This document shows, in pieces, positions 15,831 through 23,892 of a stretch of 53,627 bases of DNA. Source of the DNA: DASZHA01 sp035938265 (GTDB taxonomy: Bacteria > Chloroflexota > Dormibacteria > DASZGP01); assembly GCA_035938265.1 (NCBI GenBank), contig DASZHA010000036.1, positions 1 to 53,627 of the forward strand, given 5' to 3'. The notes beneath the pieces are model-generated. The model had not been told where the DNA came from and made no database searches. It saw only the letters and a program-made list of their open reading frames with translations. The stretch's first letter is position 1. Every line of letters starts with the position of its first letter. Both the position numbers and the translations under genes were made by a program.

Positions 15831-16962
15831 CCTCGGGCTGAGGCCCGTCCGGTGACGGCGGGCTGATGATGGTTGCCGGCCGGCCCGGCAGGATCATCGA
15901 GGACGAGATCGCGGTGGCCACCAGCCGGCCGTCGCGGTCGTGGACTTCGGCGGTGGCGATGGCGACGCTGCGCCCGCGGTGGATGACGCGGCCCACCGCC
16001 GTTAGGTTCTCGCCGTGGGGGGCGACCGGCCTTAGGAAGTAGACCTTGAGGTCGACCGGGGCCAGCGCCGTGCCCGCCTCGCAGGTGCTCATGATCGCGC
16101 CGTCGGCGGCGTTACCCGCGAAGAAGGCCAGGAAACCGCCATAGAGACGTCCCTCGACCGGGCTGCAGAGCCATTCCGTGGACGGCGCCGTCCAGGTGGT
16201 GGTGCCCTCCTCGACCGCGGTCGGTCGTAGGCCGAAGAGGTGGCTGACCGGCGGGGCTTCCAGCGCCCCGGTCATGCAGCCCCGCATCACCTCGAGCCCG
16301 CTGAGGCGGTCAAACACCGATTGTGGCTGGACGGCGCCCTGGACCGGGCGGTCGGTGGGATCCGGGTTCGGCCACGTGGGGACATGCGGGTGCGGCGGGT
16401 TGCGCAGCGCTTGGGCGACCAAGTCGCCAGGAAAATCGATCTTGGGCAGCACCACCAGCCGGGTGCTGGCGGTGGCCATCAGGTTGCCGGCCTGGTCCTT
16501 GACGGTGGCGTCAGTCAGCCCGATCGTCCGGCCCGTGTGCACCACCCGGGCGGTGGAGGTCAACATGCCGCCGTCGGGCAGCACCGGGTGGATGAAGGAC
16601 AGCGACATCTCCGACGTGGTGTAGGGGGTGGCTGGCGGCAACGTCGTCTGGAAGGCGCAGCCCAGCGGGGCGTCGACCAGCAGCGCCAGGGCGGCGCCCT
16701 GGATGACGCCGACCGGGGGTGACAACCAGGGCGAGGCCGGCATCTCGAAGGTCACCACCTCCGGGTCGACCTCCGTTATTCGAAGGCCGTACAGGTGGGC
16801 GCCTGGCGGCGGCAGCTGGCGGCCGTCCAGGAACGCGCGCAGCATCTCGAGCCCGGGCAACGACGCGAACAGCCCCGGGTCGAGGTAGCTGCCGCGGACC
16901 GGCTCCGCGTAGATGGGGGTCTCGACCTCGGAGCCCGCGGCAGGCTGGCTCTCCGAACCCAT
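15805..16962 (-). CDS. Tandem double-hotdog thioesterase-like protein
   Basis: Two PaaI-like hotdog domains in one chain, about residues 35-170 and 215-365. Each keeps the second half well (TTSEMSLSFIHPVLPDGGMLTSTARVVHTGRTIGLTDATV and APVDLKVYFLRPVAPHGENLTAVGRVIHRGRSVAIATAEV). The helix that normally starts HGG reads IQGAALALLVD in domain 1 and LYGGFLAFFAG in domain 2, so both lack the classical His. Such double-hotdog proteins form an intramolecular dimer. ATG 16962 is preferred over ATG 16974 because a TATGCT box at 16970-16975 lies 7 nt before it. It is divergent from the acyl-CoA ligase, suggesting acyl-CoA handling, possibly binding rather than hydrolysis. Confidence 0.8.
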   Translation of the reverse strand: MGSESQPAAGSEVETPIYAEPVRGSYLDPGLFASLPGLEMLRAFLDGRQLPPPGAHLYGLRITEVDPEVVTFEMPASPWLSPPVGVIQGAALALLVDAPLGCAFQTTLPPATPYTTSEMSLSFIHPVLPDGGMLTSTARVVHTGRTIGLTDATVKDQAGNLMATASTRLVVLPKIDFPGDLVAQALRNPPHPHVPTWPNPDPTDRPVQGAVQPQSVFDRLSGLEVMRGCMTGALEAPPVSHLFGLRPTAVEEGTTTWTAPSTEWLCSPVEGRLYGGFLAFFAGNAADGAIMSTCEAGTALAPVDLKVYFLRPVAPHGENLTAVGRVIHRGRSVAIATAEVHDRDGRLVATAISSSMILPGRPATIISPPSPDGPQPEVSPAGSEA

Positions 16963-17045
16963 GGCAGGGAGCATAACGAGCAGGCGGCGGCCCTCATTCC
17001 CCGCCAGGCCCCGTTGGCGCCGGGCCCCAACCCTCTTCCTAGTGC

Positions 17046-17063
17046 TAGATTGGATCTCCCAAT
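17046..17063 (+). promoter_or_regulatory. Extended -10 (TGCTAGATT) with overlapping ATTGG-N5-CCAAT inverted repeat
   Basis: TG-C-TAGATT forms an extended -10 box about 58 bp before the acyl-CoA ligase start. The inverted repeat ATTGG/CCAAT (17049-17063) overlaps its end and the expected transcription start, a typical repressor position. The regulator is unknown; a fatty-acid-responsive TetR type would be the natural guess. Confidence 0.35.
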
Positions 17064-17108
17064 ACGCCCCGGGGGATTAGGGCGGAATGAACGAGAGGTG
17101 TTGTAGCG

Positions 17109-18659
17109 ATGAGTCTGAACTTGGCCGTCATCCTGGAAGACAGCGCCAGGAAGCACCCCGACAAGGTCGTGATGATCCTTGACGACTTCAAGATGACGTA
17201 CGCCGAGCTCGACGCGGCGTCGAACCAGGTGGCCAACGCGCTCGTCGACGCCGGCCTCAAGCAGGGCGACCGCGTCGGCATGATGCTTCCCAACGTCCCC
17301 CAGTTCCCGGTGGTCTACTTCGGCATCCTCAAGGCGGGGATGATCGCGGTGCCGATGAACGTTCTCCTCAAGGCGCCGGAGGTGGAGTACTACCTCAGCG
17401 ACTCGGAGTCGAGCGCCTTCGTCTACTTCGACATGTTCGCCGCCGAGGCGATAAAGGGCGCCGACGCGGTCAAGTCGATCAAGCACAAGGTCCAGGTCCC
17501 CCTGATCCCGGGGACCGCCGCGCCTGAAGGCTCGGTCGACCTCAGCGAGTTCACCAAGGGCAAGGCCCCCACCTTCGACATGGTCGCCACCGAGGCCGAC
17601 GACATCTGCCTCTTGATCTACACGTCGGGCACCACTGGGCACCCCAAGGGCGCGGCCCTGACCAACTTCAACCTCTTCATGTGCTGCCACAACGGAACCC
17701 ACATCTTCGAGTTCCACCAGGACACCGACGTGATCATGGCGACGCTGCCGATGTTCCACAGCTTCGGCCTCTCCAACGTGGTCAACGGCTGCATCCATGG
17801 CGGCATCACGATGACGCTGCTGCCGCGCTTCGACGCCGACAAGGCGTTGGAGATCATCCAGCGGGACAAGGTCAGCCTCTTCCTGGGCGTGCCAACGATG
17901 TACTTCGCGATGCTGAACCACCCCGAGCGCAGCACCTACGACACCAGCACCCTGCGGCTGTGCGTCTCCGGCGGCGCGTCGATCCCGGGCGAGGTCCTCA
18001 AGGCCTGGGAGGACGCCACCGGCACCAAGATCCTGGAGGGCTACGGCCTATCTGAGACCAGCCCGACGGCGACGTTCAACCAGCTCGATGTCGGCACCAA
18101 GGTCGGCTCCATCGGGACCGCGGTCTTCGGCGTCGACGTCAAGATCTTCGACGAGGAGGGCAAGGAGGTCGCCCAGGGCGAGCTCGGCGAGATCGTGATC
18201 AAGGGCCACAACATCATGAAGGAGTACTGGCGCAAGCCCGAGGCAACCGCCGAGTCGATCAAGAACGGCTGGTTCCACTCCGGTGACATCGGCTACGTCG
18301 ACGAGGACGGCTTCTTCTTCATCGTCGACCGCAAGAAGGAGATGATCATCCGCGGTGGCTTCAACGTCTACCCGCGGGAGATCGAAGAGGTGATCTACGC
18401 CTTCCCCCAGGTCGCCGAGGCCGCCGTAATCGGCATCCCCGACGAGAAGTTCGGCGAGGAGGTCGTCGCCGTGGTCGCCCCCAAGCCGGGCGAGGAGATC
18501 GACGTGGGCGAGCTCCAGGCGTTTGTCAAGGAGCGGGTTGCCGCCTACAAGTACCCGCGCAAGATCGAGGTCGTCAAGGAGCTCCCCAAGGGCCCGACCG
18601 GCAAGATCATGAAGCGCGAGATCAAGCTGTCCGAGGCCGAGGAGCCCGCCAAGGCGTAA
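17109..18659 (+). CDS. Long-chain fatty acid-CoA ligase (AMP-binding, ANL superfamily)
   Basis: 516 residues. Motif A3 LLIYTSGTTGHPKGAAL near 168-184, A5 EGYGLSETSP near 310-320, A7 WFHSGDIGYVDEDGFFFIVDRKKEMIIRGG and the C-terminal catalytic Lys in GPTGKIMKREI near 500 are all intact. It activates a carboxylate to acyl-AMP and then acyl-CoA in the cytoplasm; overall similarity is to medium/long-chain fatty acid ligases. AGAGGTG 8-9 nt before the ATG serves as a ribosome site, so this transcript has a true leader. It begins a rightward run of four genes with tight spacing that includes two hydrolases, suggesting a lipid or ester catabolic unit. Confidence 0.92.
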   Translation: MSLNLAVILEDSARKHPDKVVMILDDFKMTYAELDAASNQVANALVDAGLKQGDRVGMMLPNVPQFPVVYFGILKAGMIAVPMNVLLKAPEVEYYLSDSESSAFVYFDMFAAEAIKGADAVKSIKHKVQVPLIPGTAAPEGSVDLSEFTKGKAPTFDMVATEADDICLLIYTSGTTGHPKGAALTNFNLFMCCHNGTHIFEFHQDTDVIMATLPMFHSFGLSNVVNGCIHGGITMTLLPRFDADKALEIIQRDKVSLFLGVPTMYFAMLNHPERSTYDTSTLRLCVSGGASIPGEVLKAWEDATGTKILEGYGLSETSPTATFNQLDVGTKVGSIGTAVFGVDVKIFDEEGKEVAQGELGEIVIKGHNIMKEYWRKPEATAESIKNGWFHSGDIGYVDEDGFFFIVDRKKEMIIRGGFNVYPREIEEVIYAFPQVAEAAVIGIPDEKFGEEVVAVVAPKPGEEIDVGELQAFVKERVAAYKYPRKIEVVKELPKGPTGKIMKREIKLSEAEEPAKA

Positions 18660-19085
18660 TTGGATCTCCGTCACGTCGCCCTCGGAGAGGGCTGGTCGCT
18701 GGTCATAGACAGCGACTTTCATCGTGCCGTCAACCCCGACGGCTCGCTTTCGGCGTGGGACGACGACCGCACCATCGACATCCACGTCTCGCGGGTGGAG
18801 ACCGTCGGCGGCCATTTGGTGCCGCCCCGCGAGATGCTGGGCATGCCCGCTCACGACCAGCACCTGTACCACCGGGAGGAGGCCAGGCTGGAGGGCTATG
18901 CCGACCTCCGCCAGGATTCCGACAAGTCGGGGCCGATCTTCCGGCTGGCGACGACGACGGCGTCGGACAACCGGCTGATCTCGGTGTGGTGCGCCTTCAG
19001 GGACATGAAGCACCTGGAGTGGGCGCTCGACACCTGGAACTCGATCAGACATGATGGCAGCCCCGTGCCCGCCCTCCATGAATGA
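18660..19085 (+). CDS. Conserved-looking protein of unknown function
   Basis: 141 residues starting at TTG immediately after the ligase stop (TAATTG), so it is probably translated by coupling. The chain is acidic and soluble, without signal or membrane segment, and appears to be a small alpha/beta domain (DLRHVALGEGWSLVIDSDFHRAVNPDGS...DDDRTIDIHVSRVETVGG). I do not recognise a family. The 3' end overlaps the DinB gene start by 8 bp, which supports it being a real operon member. Confidence 0.6.
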   Translation: MDLRHVALGEGWSLVIDSDFHRAVNPDGSLSAWDDDRTIDIHVSRVETVGGHLVPPREMLGMPAHDQHLYHREEARLEGYADLRQDSDKSGPIFRLATTTASDNRLISVWCAFRDMKHLEWALDTWNSIRHDGSPVPALHE

Positions 19086-19641
19086 GATGGGGAGTGAGGT
19101 GACCGGCGGGGCCGCCGGTGAGGCCACGCCGCTGCGGACCGAGCAGGTGTCGCTCCTGCTACGCGCCACCAACAGCGCTTTGCTGGCCGAGACCAACCAG
19201 ATGCGGGCGTCGATGGCAGCCTGGCACCCGGCCGAGGGCGAGTGGTGCGTCAAGGAGTGCATCGGCCACATGCAGGAGGCCGAGCGCCGCGGCTTCGCGG
19301 GCCGGATCCGGCGCATCCTCGAGGAGCCCGGCCGCAAGGACCCTGATTGGAACCAGGTGGAGGTCCAGCGGCTGCGCAACGACTGCGCCAGGGACCTGGA
19401 CGAGCTGGTCTCCGAGTTCCGCGAGGAGCGGGAGCGTAGCCTCGAGCTGGTGGAGGGCCTGATGAATACCGACCTGACCAAGGCCTGCGAACACGAGCGG
19501 GTCGGCCTCCTGACCATCGAGGACCTCCTCCACGAGTGGATCCACCACGACCGCAATCACTTCCGGCAGATCCAGGCCAACGTCATGGCCTATGTCTGGC
19601 CCTCGATGGGCAACAGCAAGCGCTTCGCGGATATCGACTGA
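19078..19641 (+). CDS. DinB superfamily protein
   Basis: 187 residues from ATG 19078. A four-helix DinB/YfiT-like bundle is indicated by LLRATNSALLAETNQMR, EWCVKECIGHMQEAERRGFAGRI and IEDLLHEWIHHDRNHFRQIQ; the His residues in GHMQE and HEWIHHDRNH are the expected metal triad. Some relatives are metal-dependent thiol S-transferases (mycothiol or bacillithiol), others damage-induced proteins of unknown role. Alternative ATGs at 19051 and 19087 are in frame. It lies in the acyl-CoA ligase/CocE operon. Confidence 0.82.
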   Translation: MNEMGSEVTGGAAGEATPLRTEQVSLLLRATNSALLAETNQMRASMAAWHPAEGEWCVKECIGHMQEAERRGFAGRIRRILEEPGRKDPDWNQVEVQRLRNDCARDLDELVSEFREERERSLELVEGLMNTDLTKACEHERVGLLTIEDLLHEWIHHDRNHFRQIQANVMAYVWPSMGNSKRFADID

Positions 19642-19642
19642 C

Positions 19643-21451
19643 GTGGGCCAGCAACTACGCCGGATCGTTATCGACCGCGGTGTGTCCACGCCGATGCGGG
19701 ACGGCACGGTCCTCGTCTCCGACCTCTACCGCCCCGACGACGATGCCCGCCACCCCGTGCTCCTGACGCGGACGCCCTACGACCGCACTTTTCCCCTGAC
19801 TGCCCACCACTCGATCGACATCGCCGAGATGGCGCTCAGGGGCTACATCTGTATGGTCCAGGACGTGCGCGGCCGCTTCGGCTCCGAGGGCAGCTACGAG
19901 ACGTACACCTACGACGCAAAGGACGGCTTCGACACCATCGCCTGGATCACCGAGCAGCCGTGGAGCGACGGCAACGTGGGCATGTTCGGCACCTCGTACA
20001 TGGCGCAGGCGCAGTGGCTGGCGGCATCGGAGCAGCCTCCGGCGCTGAGGGCGCTGGCCCCCTTCCAGTCGCCCCACAGCACCACTGGCGGCGACCGCTA
20101 CCGCGGCGGCGCCCTGCAGTTGGGGGTGCTGGCCGGCTGGGCGACGAGCGCGATCGCGCCCCCCGAGGTGATGCGCCGGGCGCAGACCGATCCCGAGATG
20201 TGGATCGAGTTCTTCAAGGTCCTCGACGACGCCGACAACCTCGAGGAGCACATGCGGCGGCTGCCGCTGGTGCCGTGGCCGCCGATTGACGAGCGCGCCG
20301 GCGGCCTTTCGCCCCAATTCGACAAGACCGTCCGCTACGAGTTTCACCCGCCGATCCCGCGCTTCCAGCCATCCGACATCGCCACCCCCGCGCTGGTCTT
20401 TGCCGGCTGGCACGACGTCTTCCTGCAGCCCTGCCTCGACCTCTTCTGCGGCATCGTCACCGACGGCGCCAGCGAGGAGGCGCGCCGCCTCACCCGGCTG
20501 GTGGTGGGCCCGTGGAGCCACGGTATGCAGTCGGGCACGGTGGGCGAGCTCAACTTCGGCATCGGCGCCTCGGGGCTGCTGCTGGACCGCAAGGAGAACT
20601 TCACCAAGCTGCATCGGCGCTGGTTCGACGCCCGGCTCCTGGGCAAGGCAACAGGGATCGACGACGAGCCGCGGGTCAAGGTCTTCGTCATGGGCGAGAA
20701 CCGCTGGCGCGAGATGGACGCGTGGCCGCCCACTTCAGCGAAACCCCAGCAGTGGCGCATCCACGCCGGCGTCATGGCCGAGGCCCCAGGCGCGGTGGTG
20801 GCCGCCTCTGGCGCGGTGGCAGCCGCGGCCACTGACGTGGTCCGGTCTTCGGGAACGCTGTTGCCTGCGGCCCCCACCGAGCCGGCGACGCCGTCCGCCT
20901 TCTGGCTCGACCCGGACGACCCCGTGCCCACGCGGGGAGGCACCCTGATGATGGGCCAGCAGTACATCCGCGGCCCCGTCGACCAGGTCCGGACCGAGCT
21001 TCGCGATGACGTCCTGGTGTTCACATCCGAGCCGCTTGTCGGCACGCTGACAGTGATAGGACGGGTGACCCTGACCGCCTGGGTGGCGGCGCAGACCGCC
21101 GATACCGACGTCGTCGCCCGTCTCTGCGACGTGCACCCCGACGGCCGCTCCTTCAACGTCGTCGATGGCATCCTCCGGCTGCGTTTCCGCGACGGTCTCG
21201 ACCGCCCCACGCCGCTCGAGCCGGGCGAGGTCTACCGCGTCGAGGTCGACCTGTGGTCGACGGCCTACGCCTTCCTGCCCGGGCACCGCCTGCGCCTGCA
21301 CGTCACCGCCTCCGACTTCCCGCGCTACGACCGCTGCCCGGGGACCGGTCAGACCTCAGCCGACGCGACCGAGATCCTGCCCCAGCGGAACCTCCTCTTC
21401 CACGACGCCGAGCACCCCTCGCACCTCGTCCTGCCGGTCGTCCCTGGGTAA
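19643..21451 (+). CDS. CocE/NonD family alpha/beta hydrolase (X-Pro dipeptidyl-peptidase S15-like)
   Basis: 602 residues from GTG 19643, one base after the DinB stop. The N-terminal hydrolase domain has RDGTVLVSDLYRP, LLTRTPYDRTFP, VQDVRGRFGSEG and the nucleophile elbow GMFGTSYMAQAQW with Ser118; later WHDVFLQPCLD and VGPWSHG supply the Asp and His. The C-terminal jelly-roll (about 375-600) contains DPDDPVPTRGG, typical of the family. Such enzymes cleave esters or amides (cocaine esterase, glutaryl-7-ACA acylase, X-Pro peptidase); the substrate is unknown. No signal peptide is seen, so it acts in the cytoplasm. Confidence 0.9.
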   Translation: MGQQLRRIVIDRGVSTPMRDGTVLVSDLYRPDDDARHPVLLTRTPYDRTFPLTAHHSIDIAEMALRGYICMVQDVRGRFGSEGSYETYTYDAKDGFDTIAWITEQPWSDGNVGMFGTSYMAQAQWLAASEQPPALRALAPFQSPHSTTGGDRYRGGALQLGVLAGWATSAIAPPEVMRRAQTDPEMWIEFFKVLDDADNLEEHMRRLPLVPWPPIDERAGGLSPQFDKTVRYEFHPPIPRFQPSDIATPALVFAGWHDVFLQPCLDLFCGIVTDGASEEARRLTRLVVGPWSHGMQSGTVGELNFGIGASGLLLDRKENFTKLHRRWFDARLLGKATGIDDEPRVKVFVMGENRWREMDAWPPTSAKPQQWRIHAGVMAEAPGAVVAASGAVAAAATDVVRSSGTLLPAAPTEPATPSAFWLDPDDPVPTRGGTLMMGQQYIRGPVDQVRTELRDDVLVFTSEPLVGTLTVIGRVTLTAWVAAQTADTDVVARLCDVHPDGRSFNVVDGILRLRFRDGLDRPTPLEPGEVYRVEVDLWSTAYAFLPGHRLRLHVTASDFPRYDRCPGTGQTSADATEILPQRNLLFHDAEHPSHLVLPVVPG

Positions 21452-21464
21452 CCGCCGGCGCGAC

Positions 21465-22289
21465 CTAGCCGGTGGCTCTGAGGGGCTCTCCGGAGTGCTC
21501 ATTGAGCCAGCCCAGCAGTAGGTCGAGGTGCTCTTCGGGCCTGTCGGTGCCGTAGACATGGCCAGCGCCTTTGAGCATCGCCAGCTGGGCCCCGGGGATG
21601 AGGCGGGCGATCAGCCGTCCGTTGGCGGGAGGCACCAGCTTGTCGTGGTCTCCATGGATCACCAGGGTGGGGGCGGTGACCTGCCGCAGCCGGAAGAGGC
21701 TGCTCCAGCGCAGGATCGCCTCCAGCTGGCGGCGGAAGCCGACGGGGCTCACGTTGCTGGCGATGCGGCGGCGCATCACCTCCTCCACCGCCTCCGGACG
21801 CTCCGTGAGGGCGGCGTGGTACAGGAAGGGCGCGGCGCGCATGAACGACTCTTCAGGGCTCAGCGGCTGGCGCCGGAGGACCATCCGGGCGAAGAAAGGT
21901 GACGGCGGGAAGGCGAGAACCCCGGGGCTGGTGCATCCCAGGACCAGGGCGCGGACCCGGCCGGGGTAGCTGAGCGCCAGCTCCTGGGCGATCATCCCGC
22001 CGAGCGAGCCACCGTAGACCTGGGCGCTCTCCACGCCGGCGTCGTTCATGCATCGGATGACGTCGCCGGCCATCTGCTGGATGCTGTAGGGCCGGTCGGG
22101 CTTGTCGGAGCGGCCGGTGCCGCGGTTGTCGAGGCGCAGGGTGCGGTAGCTGCGCAGGTGGGGCACCAGCAGGTGCCACCCGGTCATGTCCCAGCCCAGG
22201 CCCATGATCAGCACCAGTGGCTCGCCCGCCCTGGGGCCGTGCAGTCGGTAGAAGATGCGGGCGCCGTCCCGGGCGCGCACATATGGCAT
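21465..22289 (-). CDS. Alpha/beta fold hydrolase
   Basis: 274 residues from ATG 22289. Oxyanion region LVLIMGLGWDMTGW, DNRGTGRSDKPDRPYSIQQMAGD, nucleophile elbow YGGSLGGMIAQE (Ser95), acidic residue in VIHGDHDKLVPP and catalytic His in KGAGHVYGTDRPEEHL are all present, the layout of the 3-oxoadipate enol-lactonase/haloperoxidase-like group. Substrate is undetermined. A TACAAT box (minus strand, 22298-22303) ends 8 nt before the ATG, which sets the start; the open frame runs much further upstream without support. Convergent with the CocE-like gene, 13 bp apart. Confidence 0.88.
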   Translation of the reverse strand: MPYVRARDGARIFYRLHGPRAGEPLVLIMGLGWDMTGWHLLVPHLRSYRTLRLDNRGTGRSDKPDRPYSIQQMAGDVIRCMNDAGVESAQVYGGSLGGMIAQELALSYPGRVRALVLGCTSPGVLAFPPSPFFARMVLRRQPLSPEESFMRAAPFLYHAALTERPEAVEEVMRRRIASNVSPVGFRRQLEAILRWSSLFRLRQVTAPTLVIHGDHDKLVPPANGRLIARLIPGAQLAMLKGAGHVYGTDRPEEHLDLLLGWLNEHSGEPLRATG

Positions 22290-22297
22290 TGACGTCG

Positions 22298-22303
22298 ATT
22301 GTA
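22298..22303 (-). promoter_or_regulatory. -10 box TACAAT, leaderless promoter of the alpha/beta hydrolase gene
   Basis: TACAAT on the minus strand ends 8 nt before ATG 22289 with no ribosome site in between. Confidence 0.5.
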
Positions 22304-22406
22304 TGGACGCCCGGGCCGACGTGGGGTGACGTGGTGGTGTTGGTCTTGTTAAGAGTTGTGGTCGATCCAGCCGATCAGCGCCATCGGCTGCCGCCCGGCC
22401 ACTGGC

Positions 22407-22412
22407 TATAGT
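22407..22412 (+). promoter_or_regulatory. -10 box TATAGT, leaderless promoter of the GH5 gene
   Basis: TATAGT ends 7 nt before ATG 22420. ATG 22414 would lie upstream of the expected transcription start, so the box also decides between the two in-frame ATGs. Confidence 0.5.
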
Positions 22413-22419
22413 CATGCGG

Positions 22420-23892
22420 ATGCCAACGGAAGCGGGTTCCGGGGCGCCTTCGCCAGGCCCGCGGCGCGGCCCCGCCCGTCGCGCCGGCCGCGGCTGTCTG
22501 TTCAGCCTCGGCGTCCTCCTGCTGGTGATCGCGATCACCATGGCCATCCCTCTCGACCTCCATCCCCGGCTGTCGTCCAGCCCGCGCGCCGCAGCCACGG
22601 CGGCCCTGCCCTGGCTGCATACCAGTGGCAACCGGGTCGTGGACGAGAACGGTCGCACCGTCATCCTCCGTGGCTACAACGTCGAGGCCCTGCTGGAGTA
22701 CCCGGACCACCTCTCCGGCCCGCTCGACGAGCAGGACGCCATCCTGATGCAGTCCTCGGGGATGAACGCCGTCCGCCTGCCGCTGTCGTGGTCGCTGATC
22801 GAGCCCACCCGCGGCCGGTTCAGCGCCGACTACCTCGATCGCATCGTCGCCGCGGTGCAGCTGCTGAATCGGCATGGGCTCTACGTCATCCCCGACATGC
22901 ACTTCTATCCCAACTGGGGACCGGCTTTCGGCGGAGCCGGCGCGCCCTCCTGGGCCGGTTTCCCCGGCGTCCCCGACATCCCCGACGTCAAGAACGGCAA
23001 CATTCGCAAGAACTTCTCCCCCGGCGCCAATGCCGCCAGCACATATTTCTGGGCCAGTGACGACTGGCACAAGGACTTCCTGCTCAGCTGGAAAGCCGTG
23101 GCCGACCGCCTCAAGGACATCTCTGGCGTGGCCGGTTACGACCTCTACAACGAGCCTCGGCCCGGCCCGATGCCGCCCCCGCTCTTCGAGAAGCTGTGGA
23201 TGTGGCCGCTGATGTCGCAGACCATCGAGAGCATCGGGGGCGTCGACCCCAACCACATCTTCGTGGTCGAGGCCACGCTCTTCGTCGACCTGCCCACCTG
23301 GACCATCCCCATCCATGCGCCCAACATCGTCTACTCGCCCCACGTCTACACCGGCACCCTGGTGCCCCCCGACTTCGCCGGCGATCGCACCCGGCTCACG
23401 TCGGAAATGCAGCAACGGCAGCGCGAGGCGGACCAGATGGGGGCGCCGCTGTGGGTCGGTGAGTTCGGCGGCGACCACAACATGCCGCGCGGCCCCGCCT
23501 GGGCCGACGCCATGCTCGACGTCTCCGACGACCTTGGCATCGGCTGGGCCTGGTGGCAGTGGCGCGAGCAGGACAACAACTGGCGGATTCGATCCTTCGA
23601 CGGTCAGAGCTACGACAAAGGCTTCCTGCAGCACATGTCCCGCCCCTTCCTGGCGGTGGCGCCCGACGGGGTTCGGGGTGGCCGTGGCGATGGCCAGACG
23701 GGACGGATCGCCATCACCGTGGCCCCCACGCACGGCGACGGTGAGGCGGAGCTGGCCTGGTCGAAGCTGACGCTGGGGACGCCGCGCGCGTCCGGCGCCT
23801 GCATCAGCGACTCCCGTTTCGACGAGGTCCGCAGCCGGCTGGTGCTGCGCTTCGTGCCCGGGGCCGCGTGCACCGTCCAGGTCACGGCCTGA
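22420..23892 (+). CDS. Membrane-anchored glycoside hydrolase family 5 protein (endoglycoceramidase-like)
   Basis: About 490 residues. A basic N-terminus and hydrophobic helix (FSLGVLLLVIAITMAI) form a signal anchor, so the domain is extracellular. The (beta/alpha)8 domain opens with RVVDENGRTVILRGYNVE and NAVRLPLSWSLIEPTRG. The acid/base Glu is in GYDLYNEPRPG (about residue 245) and the nucleophile Glu in LWVGEFGGD (about 348). RPFLAVAPDG and a C-terminal beta domain match endoglycoceramidase/GH5 subfamily 28-29-like enzymes that cleave glycolipids; the real substrate is unknown. Its stop overlaps the start of the GT87-like gene by one base (TGATG), so the two are coupled. Confidence 0.87.
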   Translation: MPTEAGSGAPSPGPRRGPARRAGRGCLFSLGVLLLVIAITMAIPLDLHPRLSSSPRAAATAALPWLHTSGNRVVDENGRTVILRGYNVEALLEYPDHLSGPLDEQDAILMQSSGMNAVRLPLSWSLIEPTRGRFSADYLDRIVAAVQLLNRHGLYVIPDMHFYPNWGPAFGGAGAPSWAGFPGVPDIPDVKNGNIRKNFSPGANAASTYFWASDDWHKDFLLSWKAVADRLKDISGVAGYDLYNEPRPGPMPPPLFEKLWMWPLMSQTIESIGGVDPNHIFVVEATLFVDLPTWTIPIHAPNIVYSPHVYTGTLVPPDFAGDRTRLTSEMQQRQREADQMGAPLWVGEFGGDHNMPRGPAWADAMLDVSDDLGIGWAWWQWREQDNNWRIRSFDGQSYDKGFLQHMSRPFLAVAPDGVRGGRGDGQTGRIAITVAPTHGDGEAELAWSKLTLGTPRASGACISDSRFDEVRSRLVLRFVPGAACTVQVTA

